A stretch of 19,333 nt of DNA from Bacteroidales bacterium (GTDB lineage: Bacteria > Bacteroidota > Bacteroidia > Bacteroidales > UBA932): assembly GCA_016295245.1 (NCBI GenBank), contig JAEDLO010000025.1, positions 1 through 19,333 of the forward strand, in the 5' to 3' direction. Positions within the stretch are counted from its first letter, which is position 1; the number at the start of each line of letters is the position of its first letter. Position numbers and translations under genes: made by a program. The notes below the pieces were generated by a model, which worked only from the letters and a program-made list of their open reading frames with translations, searched no databases and was not told where the DNA came from. Shown here one piece after another: positions 7,796 to 15,200 of this stretch.

Positions 7796-9739
7796 ATGAA
7801 AATAGATCTCTTCGTTCCCGGCAGACTTTGCCTCTTCGGCGAGCACAGCGATTGGGCTGGTCGCTACCGTACTATGAATTCGGAAATCGTTCCGGGCGAA
7901 GCGATCGTGACCGGTATCGAGCAGGGCATCTACGCCACCGTAGAGCTCTGCCCGACCTTCCGTATGAGCTCCGAGGCGCCCGAAATCTCTTCTATCTGGA
8001 AGGACTTCGAGTGCAATATGGATCTTCAGGAGCTAAGGGACATCGCCCGCAGTTCCAACTTCTTCAGCTACAGCGCCGGCGTAGCCAGCTATATGCTCGA
8101 ATGGTACAAGGTTGGCGGCGTCCACGTCCACATAACGAAGATGGATATGCCCATCAAGAGCGGTCTGTCGTCCTCGGCTGCCATCTGCGTGCTGGTCGCC
8201 AGGGCCTTCAACCGCCTCTACCGGCTTAACCTGAGCACCCGCGGCGAGATGAACATCGCCTATTGGGGAGAGTTGCGCACGGCATCGCGCTGCGGCCGCC
8301 TCGACCAGGCCTGCGCCTTCGGTTCGCGTCCCGTGAGGATGACCTTCGACGCCGAGGACATCGAGGTCAAGCTCTTCAACATCCATCAGCCGCTCTACTG
8401 GGTGTTCGCAAACCTGAACGCAGCCAAGGACACCGTCCGCATCCTCTCCGACCTCAACAGGGCATACCCGTTCGCGGCCAATGATGCCGAGCGCAAGGCC
8501 CACGAGGCCCTGGGGCGCATCAACCGCGAAATAGTTGACAACGCGATGGATTATATGTCCAGCGGCGACGTCACTGCGCTCGGAGCGCTGATGTGCGAAG
8601 CCCAGGAGATTTTCGACCGTGACGTGGCCCCGCTCTGCCCTGACCAGCTCAAGGCGCCCTTGCTCCACGCCACCCTCTCCGACCCCAAGGTCAAGTCGCT
8701 CACTTACGGCGGCAAAGGCGTAGGCTCGCAAGGCGACGGCAGCGTGCAGTTCCTCGCCAAGGACGAGGCCAGCCAGCAGGAACTCACAGCCTATCTCAAT
8801 TCCAAGGGGATGAGCGCATACTCCTTCACCATCGGGGCGCGCTATTCCGTGCGTAAGGCCATAATACCCGTTGCCGGCTTCGGCACGCGCCTCTACCCCC
8901 AGACCCGCATTCTCAAGAAAGATTTCTTCCCAATAGTGGACAGTGACAACTTTGTCAAACCCCTCATCCTCATCCTGCTTGAGGAGTGCGTCAATGCCGG
9001 CATCGAAAACATCTGCATCGTGCTCGGCAGCGAAGAAGAAAGGGAAGATTACCGCCGCTTCTTCGAGACCCCTCTTTCCGAGGAGCACCTTTCCAAACTC
9101 CCGGATGACAAGCGCCGCTACGAGGAGCACATCCTCGAAATCGGCAAGAAGCTGACATTCGTTTATCAGAATGAGAAAAAGGGCTTCGGTGATGCGGTTT
9201 ACCTCTGCCGTGAGTTTGCCGCCGATGAGCCGGTGCTCCTGCTTCTGGGTGACACCATCTACAAGTCCAACTCCGGGAAGAACTGCGCTGCCCAGATGAT
9301 TGAAGCTTACGAGAAATTCAATATGGCTCTGGTTTCAGTCCACGAGATACCTGTAGAAAAGGTAAGCTCATACGGAATTATCAAGGGACGTTGGATCGAC
9401 AGCAGGGAGAAGTTGATGATGATTGGCCAGATGTGCGAGAAGCCTTCAGTCGCCTACGCTCAGGAGAATCTCGGTGTCAAGTACAGAAGCGGCCGTCAGG
9501 GCTATTTCAGCGTATTCGGCCAGTATGTGCTCACCCCTGAGATCTTCGCCCAACTGGGCGAGAACATCCGCAACGGAGTGGTGAACTCCAAAGGCGAGGT
9601 GGAACTCACAACGGCCCTTGATCAGGTCCGAGCCAGAGAAGGAGTCATAGGCATACGCCTGGACGGCAGGATGTACGATATAGGCATACCTGATGAACTC
9701 CGAAACACCGTGGCGAACTACGGAAAAGAAAATAATTAA
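7796..9739 (+). CDS. Bifunctional GHMP sugar kinase / nucleotidyltransferase fusion
   Basis: A 647-residue fusion. Residues 1-350 are a GHMP kinase: VPGRLCLFGEHSDWAG (7-22) resembles the galactokinase first motif, PIKSGLSSSAA (119-129) is the ATP loop, Asp170 in GRLDQAC sits where galactokinase has its catalytic Asp, and GGKGVGSQGDGS (305-316) is motif 3. Residues about 352-645 are a GalU-like sugar-1-phosphate nucleotidyltransferase: RKAIIPVAGFGTRLYPQT (353-370), KKDFFPIVD (374-382), GFGDAVYLC (463-471) and LLLLGDTIY (481-489). The likely role is phosphorylation of a free sugar at C1 followed by transfer to UTP or dTTP, as FKP does for fucose but with the domains in the opposite order. The sugar is not readable; galactose, a uronic acid or a pentose are candidates. 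No Met near the junction suggests separate translation. It is the last gene of the operon, with no terminator before the next promoter. Confidence 0.88.
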   Translation: MKIDLFVPGRLCLFGEHSDWAGRYRTMNSEIVPGEAIVTGIEQGIYATVELCPTFRMSSEAPEISSIWKDFECNMDLQELRDIARSSNFFSYSAGVASYMLEWYKVGGVHVHITKMDMPIKSGLSSSAAICVLVARAFNRLYRLNLSTRGEMNIAYWGELRTASRCGRLDQACAFGSRPVRMTFDAEDIEVKLFNIHQPLYWVFANLNAAKDTVRILSDLNRAYPFAANDAERKAHEALGRINREIVDNAMDYMSSGDVTALGALMCEAQEIFDRDVAPLCPDQLKAPLLHATLSDPKVKSLTYGGKGVGSQGDGSVQFLAKDEASQQELTAYLNSKGMSAYSFTIGARYSVRKAIIPVAGFGTRLYPQTRILKKDFFPIVDSDNFVKPLILILLEECVNAGIENICIVLGSEEEREDYRRFFETPLSEEHLSKLPDDKRRYEEHILEIGKKLTFVYQNEKKGFGDAVYLCREFAADEPVLLLLGDTIYKSNSGKNCAAQMIEAYEKFNMALVSVHEIPVEKVSSYGIIKGRWIDSREKLMMIGQMCEKPSVAYAQENLGVKYRSGRQGYFSVFGQYVLTPEIFAQLGENIRNGVVNSKGEVELTTALDQVRAREGVIGIRLDGRMYDIGIPDELRNTVANYGKENN

Positions 9740-9746
9740 AAAATAT

Positions 9747-9777
9747 TTTGCATTTTCCTTCAAAATTCCTACCTTCG
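9747..9777 (+). promoter_or_regulatory. Promoter of the glnN leader and nitrogen-assimilation operon
   Basis: TTTG at 9747-9750 and TACCTTCG at 9770-9777 are separated by exactly 19 bases, matching the Bacteroidetes sigma consensus TTTG-N19-TAnnTTTG with one mismatch. It begins 8 bases after the stop of the upstream gene. Transcription should start within a few bases of 9781, leaving a very short leader before the ATG at 9785. Confidence 0.75.
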
Positions 9778-9784
9778 CAAACAG

Positions 9785-9898
9785 ATGAACTCTTACTATC
9801 ATAACTTTTCGGGTTTCTTGAACCAGAATAACAATAATAACCAGGGCCAGCAGGCTTCTGGAGTTGTTCTGTGTGACCAGCCGAGACAGGACAAATAG
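9785..9898 (+). CDS. Asn/Gln-rich leader peptide of the glnN-gltB-gltD-asnB operon (37 aa)
   Basis: A short ORF of 37 codons, ATG 9785 to TAG 9896-9898. Fourteen of its 37 residues are Asn (8) or Gln (6). The run at 9821-9853 reads NQNNNNNQGQQ, ten Asn/Gln codons out of eleven. It lies between a consensus-like promoter and a strong hairpin, and the genes downstream make glutamine, glutamate and asparagine. This is the layout of classical leader peptides such as those of trp and his operons: ribosomes would stall in the run when charged tRNA-Asn or tRNA-Gln is scarce. The peptide has no signal sequence and no recognised family; its product probably has no function of its own. The ATG sits only 7 bases after the -7 box, so translation from an almost leaderless mRNA is implied. 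Coding status is inferred from composition and position; a chance ORF remains possible. Confidence 0.65.
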   Translation: MNSYYHNFSGFLNQNNNNNQGQQASGVVLCDQPRQDK

Positions 9899-9956
9899 GG
9901 CTGAAGTGAAGTGAAATAACATAATGAAGAGGCTGGACTCAGGTTTGAGTTCAGCC
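9877..9956 (+). promoter_or_regulatory. Candidate attenuator with mutually exclusive RNA pairings
   Basis: Four short segments can pair in competing ways. A is CCAGCC (9877-9882, inside the leader ORF), B is GGCTGAA (9899-9905, just after its stop), C is GGCTGGA (9931-9937) and D is TTCAGCC (9950-9956). C with D forms the core of the hairpin at 9926-9961. A can instead pair with C (6 bp) or with B (5 bp), and B can pair with D (7 bp). A ribosome at the leader stop would cover B and part of A, which favours C:D. Which pairing wins when the ribosome stalls upstream cannot be settled by eye. Confidence 0.45.
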
Positions 9957-9961
9957 TCTTC
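9926..9961 (+). terminator. Candidate terminator/attenuator hairpin upstream of glnN
   Basis: GAAGAGGCTGGACTCA (9926-9941) pairs with TGAGTTCAGCCTCTTC (9946-9961) over 16 bp with a single G-U pair and a four-base loop GGTT. Bases after the stem (TTCATTAAG) are only moderately T-rich, so intrinsic termination may be inefficient or may need a factor. It lies 27 bases after the leader ORF stop and 50 bases before glnN. It could also end transcription coming from the upstream three-gene operon, which has no other visible terminator. Confidence 0.6.
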
Positions 9962-10011
9962 TTCATTAAGACAGTTAGTAGTATAAGTATAACTTTAAAA
10001 ATTTAATCGTT

Positions 10012-12201
10012 ATGGCAGCAAATCTCAGATTCAAGGTGGTCAGCGAGGCGTTCAGACGCACTCCGGTTACCGTGGAACTTCCGAAGGAAAGACCATCCGA
10101 GTATTTCGGAAAGTATGTCTTCAACAAACAGAAGATGTTCAAGTATCTCTCTGCTGATGTATATCAGAAGATGTGCGACGTTATTGATAATGGCGCTCCT
10201 CTTGATCTGAAAGTTGCTGACGCTGTTGCTGAAGGAATCAAGAAATGGGCGATGGAGATGGGTGTTACCCATTATACCCACTGGTTCCAGCCCCTTACTG
10301 AAGGTACCGCAGAAAAGCACGACGGCTTCGTTGAGCACGACTGGAAAGGCGGTATGGTAGAAGAGTTCAAGGGCAAGCTCCTCGTTCAGCAGGAGCCTGA
10401 CGCAAGTTCCTTCCCTTCAGGCGGTATCCGCTCAACCTTCGAGGCCAGAGGCTATTCGGCCTGGGATCCGACTTCTCCGGTATTCATCCTCGGCGACACT
10501 CTGATGATCCCTACGATCTTCATCTCTTACACCGGTGAGGCTCTCGACTACAAAGTTCCTCTCAAGAAGGCCCTCTATGCCGTTGACAAGGCTGCGACCG
10601 CAGTATGCCACTACTTCAACCCTGATGTCAAGAAGGTTGTCAGCAACCTCGGCTGGGAGCAGGAATACTTCCTGGTTGACGAGGCCCTTTATTCTACCCG
10701 TCCTGACCTTGTGATGACCGGACGTACCCTTATGGGCCACGATTCTGCAAAGAACCAGCAGATGGATGACCACTATTTCGGCAGCATCCCTGCCCGTGTC
10801 GAGGCCTTTATGAAGGACATCGAGATCCAGGCCCTGGAGCTCGGCATCCCTTGCAAGACCCGTCACAACGAGGTGGCTCCTAACCAGTTCGAGCTTGCTC
10901 CTATTTTTGAGGAGACCAACCTTGCGGTTGACCACAATATGCTTATGATGTCGCTTATGAAGCGCGTTGCCCGCAAGCACGGCTTCCGCTGCCTGCTTCA
11001 CGAGAAGCCTTTCAAGGGCGTGAACGGTTCCGGAAAGCACAACAACTGGTCGCTTTCTACCGACACGGGCATCCTTCTCCACGCTCCGGGCAAGACTCCT
11101 GAGGACAACCTCCGTTTCGTTACCTTCGTGGTTGAGACCCTCAAGGGCGTATATGACCACAACGGCCTGCTCAAAGCCAGCATTATGAGCGCTACCAACG
11201 CCCACCGTCTGGGCGCCAATGAGGCACCTCCTGCAATCATCTCTTCTTTCCTTGGAAAGAGTGTGACAGACCTTCTCGCCCACGTCGAGGCTGCCGACGA
11301 GGATGCTCTCCTGGTTCAGGGCAAACAGTCTTTCAAGCTCGACCTCCCTTCAATTCCTGAGCTTCTTATTGACAACACAGACCGCAACCGTACCTCTCCT
11401 TTCGCCTTCACAGGCAACAGGTTTGAGTTCCGCGCCGTAGGTTCTGAGGCAAACTGCGCCAGTGCTATGCTGACCCTCAATGCCGCTGTCGCTGAAGCGC
11501 TTATGGACTTCAAGACCAGGGTTGACGCTCTCATCGAGCAGGGTGTCGAGACCAAGGCCGCAGTCCTGAAGGTTGTCCGCGAAGACATCAAGTACATCAA
11601 GCCTATCATCTTCAACGGCAACGGTTACGGTGACGAGTGGAAGAAGGAGGCCGCCGAGAGGGGACTCGACTGCGAGACATCCGCACCTGTCATCTTCGAC
11701 AACTACCTCAAGGATTCAAGCGTCAAGATGTTCGAAAAGACCGGCGTTATGACCAAATACGAGCTTGAGGCAAGAAATGAAATCAAGTGGGAGACCTACA
11801 CCAAGAAGATCCAGATCGAAAGCCGCATCTTCGGAGACCTGTGCATCAACCACATCATCCCGGTTGTGACCAAGTACCAGAGTATGCTCATCGACAACGT
11901 ATCCAAGGTATTGGCTATCTTCCCTAAGGAGAAAGCCCAGGCCATTTCAAAGGAGAACCTCACCATCATCGAGAAGATTTCCGACCACGAATCCTTCATC
12001 ATCGAGAATGTTGACAAGATGATCGAAGCCCGCAAGGTTGCCAACAAGATCACCGATGAAAGGGAGAAAGCCATTGCATACCACGATACTGTGGCGCCTC
12101 TGCTTGAGCAGATCCGTTACCACGTGGATAAGCTCGAGACCATCGTCGATGACGAGGCCTGGCCGCTTCCAAAGTATCGTGAGTTGCTGTTTATCAGGTA
12201 G
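10012..12201 (+). CDS. glnN: Glutamine synthetase, type III
   Basis: Makes glutamine from glutamate, ammonia and ATP in the cytoplasm; it is the entry point for ammonia in this operon. The 729-residue length is that of the Bacteroides fragilis type III enzyme, well above type I (about 470) or type II (about 370). Recognisable segments are FPSGGIRSTFEARGYSAWDP (134-153), a GSIII hallmark, LGWEQEYFLVD (213-223) with metal-binding Glu, KTRHNEVAPNQFELAP (282-297), and GVNGSGKHNNWS (336-347), the ATP/glutamate-binding loop. The type I adenylylation tyrosine region is not recognisable, as expected for this class. The start at 10012 follows an AT-rich, SD-free leader typical of the phylum. A promoter, an Asn/Gln-rich leader ORF and a hairpin lie just upstream, suggesting control by amide amino-acid supply. 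gltB follows after 22 bases. Confidence 0.97.
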   Translation: MAANLRFKVVSEAFRRTPVTVELPKERPSEYFGKYVFNKQKMFKYLSADVYQKMCDVIDNGAPLDLKVADAVAEGIKKWAMEMGVTHYTHWFQPLTEGTAEKHDGFVEHDWKGGMVEEFKGKLLVQQEPDASSFPSGGIRSTFEARGYSAWDPTSPVFILGDTLMIPTIFISYTGEALDYKVPLKKALYAVDKAATAVCHYFNPDVKKVVSNLGWEQEYFLVDEALYSTRPDLVMTGRTLMGHDSAKNQQMDDHYFGSIPARVEAFMKDIEIQALELGIPCKTRHNEVAPNQFELAPIFEETNLAVDHNMLMMSLMKRVARKHGFRCLLHEKPFKGVNGSGKHNNWSLSTDTGILLHAPGKTPEDNLRFVTFVVETLKGVYDHNGLLKASIMSATNAHRLGANEAPPAIISSFLGKSVTDLLAHVEAADEDALLVQGKQSFKLDLPSIPELLIDNTDRNRTSPFAFTGNRFEFRAVGSEANCASAMLTLNAAVAEALMDFKTRVDALIEQGVETKAAVLKVVREDIKYIKPIIFNGNGYGDEWKKEAAERGLDCETSAPVIFDNYLKDSSVKMFEKTGVMTKYELEARNEIKWETYTKKIQIESRIFGDLCINHIIPVVTKYQSMLIDNVSKVLAIFPKEKAQAISKENLTIIEKISDHESFIIENVDKMIEARKVANKITDEREKAIAYHDTVAPLLEQIRYHVDKLETIVDDEAWPLPKYRELLFIR

Positions 12202-12223
12202 TTACTTCTAATTCTTTTTCAAT

Positions 12224-15200
12224 ATGAAGCCAAGTCACCAGCAGGGGCTCTACGCCCCTGCTTACGAACATGATGCCTGCGGTGTGGGCATGGTGGTAAA
12301 TATCCACGGGGGTAAGAGCCACGAACTGGTTGACAATGCGCTCAAGGTTCTCGAGAATATGGAGCACCGCGGCGCGGAGACAAGAGACAAAACAGGAGAC
12401 GGTGCGGGAATACTTGTGCAGATTCCCCACGAATTCATACTCCTCCAGGGCATACCTGTCCCGGAGAAAGGCAGATATGGCACGGGTCTGGTTTTTCTTC
12501 CTAAAGACCTGACCCGCCAGAATGCCATCCTTTCAATCATCATCGAAGAAATCGAGCGCGAAGGCCTCAGTCTGATGCATCTTAGAACCGTCCCTACCTG
12601 TCCGGAAGTGCTCGGAACAGGCGCAAGGGAGGTTGAGCCGGACATCAAGCAGATGTTTGTTACCGGTGTGAGCGAAGACCGCGCTCCTGAAATTGAGAGA
12701 ATCCTCTACAAGATCCGCAAGAAAATCGAGAACAGGGTGGACGACGAGGACTTCTACATCTGCTCACTTTCCAGCAGGGACATCATCTACAAGGGTATGC
12801 TGACCTCCGGACAGCTCAGGCGCTATTTCCCCGACCTGTCCAACAGTTATTTCACCAGCGGTCTGGCCCTTGTACATTCCCGTTTCTCGACCAACACCTT
12901 CCCGAAGTGGAAGCTTGCCCAGCCTTTCCGTCTGCTCTGCCACAACGGTGAGATAAACACCATCCGCGGCAACAGGGGGTGGATGCAGGCACGTGAGAGC
13001 GTCCTCTCAAGCCCTGCACTTGGTGACATCCGCGAAATCCGCCCTATACTCCAGGACGGAATGAGCGACTCCGCTTCACTGGACAATGTCTTCGAGTTCC
13101 TGGTGATGAGCGGCCTGTCGCTGCCTCAGGCGATGGCCATTCTCGTCCCTGAATCCTTCAACGACAAGAACCCTATCAGCGAAGACCTCAAGGCCTTCTA
13201 TGAGTATTATTCCATCCTGATGGAGCCTTGGGACGGTCCGGCCGCCCTGCTCTTCTCCGACGGCCGCTATGCCGGCGGAATGCTCGACAGGAACGGTCTG
13301 CGTCCGTCGCGTTACACCATTACCAAAAACGGTATGATGGTCGTTGCCAGCGAGGTAGGCGTGATGGACTTCGAGCCGGGCGACATCGTCAGCAAGGGAC
13401 GCCTCCAGCCGGGTAAGATTCTGCTCATCGACACCCTCGAGGGCAAGATCTACTATGACGGCCAGATCAAGGCAAGCCTTGCCGGCGAGCATCCTTACCG
13501 CCAGTGGCTCTCGACCAACCGCATCCAGCTCGAGAAGATCAAGAGTGGCCGCCACGTCGAGAACAAGGTCGAGAACTACGAGCGCAAGCTCATCAACTTC
13601 GGTTTCGGCCAGGAAGACATCGACAAGACCATCATCCCTATGTGTACGACCGGCCAGGAGCCTGTGGCCTCGATGGGCAACGACACCCCTCTGGCCGTCC
13701 TCTCCGACCGTCCGCAGATATTCTACAACTATTTCCGCCAGCAGTTCGCCCAGGTGACCAACCCAGCCATCGACCCTATCCGCGAGGATCTGGTTATGTC
13801 GCTCGAGGAGTACATCGGAGGCGTAGGAACCAACATCCTCACTCCTGACGAGAGCAACTGCAAGATGGTCCGCCTGCCTCAGCCTGTGCTGACCAACACC
13901 CAGCTCGACATCCTCTGCAACATACGCTACAAGGGTTTCAAGACCGTCAAGCTCCCTATGCTCTTCGACATCGCGAAGGGGGAGAGCGGCCTGAAGATGG
14001 CCATCGACGACCTCTGCAAGCAGGCGGAGCAGAGCGTGGACGAGGGTGTAAACTACATCATCCTCACCGACCGCGACATCGACAAGACACACGCCTCAAT
14101 CCCGTCACTGCTTGCCGTGAGCGCCGTCCACCACTACCTGATCAGCGTCCAGAAGAGAGTCCAGACAGCCCTTATCGTCGAATCCGGAGAAATCCGGGAA
14201 GTGATGCACGCAGCACTTCTGCTGGGCTACGGCGCAAGCGCCATCTGTCCGTATATGACTTATGCCGTGCTTGACGACCTGGTTAGGAACAACCGTATCC
14301 AGGAGGAGTACAATACTGCGGAGAAGAACTATATCAAGGCCGTGGACAAGGGTCTGAAGAAGATTATGAGCAAGATGGGCATCTCGACCATACGCTCTTA
14401 CCGCGGTGCCAAGATATTCGAGAGCATAGGTCTGGGCGAGGATTTGCTCAGGACTTATTTCGGAACTGAAATTTCAACCGTCGGCGGCATCGGCCTGCGC
14501 GACATCGCCCGCGATGCCGTCAAGCTTCATAGCGAAGCCTTCAAGCCTGCGGAGATCAACGAATTCCTCCCGAACAACGGCCAGTTCAGCTACCGCAAGG
14601 ACGGCATCCTCCACGCCTGGAATCCGGAGAGCATCGCAAATCTTCAGATTGCCACCCGCCTGGGGTCGTACAAGAAGTTCCAGGAGTGGGAGAAATCTGT
14701 CGATGAGAAGTCGGCTCCTATCTTCCTTCGAGACTATATGAGCTTCAAGCCTGCCGCCAAGCCGGTTCCGCTTGAGTCCGTAGAGCCGGTGGAGGACATC
14801 GTGAAGCATTTCGTTACAGGCGCTATGTCTTTCGGCGCCCTGTCAATCGAGGCCCACGAGGCTCTCGCCCTTGCGATGAACCGCCTCGGCACCCGCTCGA
14901 ACACGGGCGAGGGCGGTGAGGACAACGAGCGCTATCACAGCAGCGTGGACGGAGTCAGCCTCTCCTCCAAGACCAAGCAGATTGCTTCGGGCCGCTTCGG
15001 CGTGACCACCGAATATCTCGTCAACGCTGAGGAAATCCAGATCAAGGTCGCCCAGGGCGCAAAGCCGGGCGAGGGCGGACAGCTTCCTGGCTTCAAGGTC
15101 AACAAGATTATCGCCAAGACGCGCAATGCCATCCCGGGCATCTCGCTCATCTCGCCTCCGCCTCACCACGATATCTACTCTATCGAGGACCTTGCCCAGC

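Noticed and set aside
9986..10000. TAACTTTA as a second promoter directly before glnN
   Set aside because: It misses the final G of TAnnTTTG and has no TTTG at the right spacing; the AT-rich stretch is better explained as a translation-initiation region.
9740..10011. Known glutamine riboswitch ahead of glnN
   Set aside because: I could not recognise the conserved core of glutamine riboswitches; the ORF plus hairpin explains the region better.
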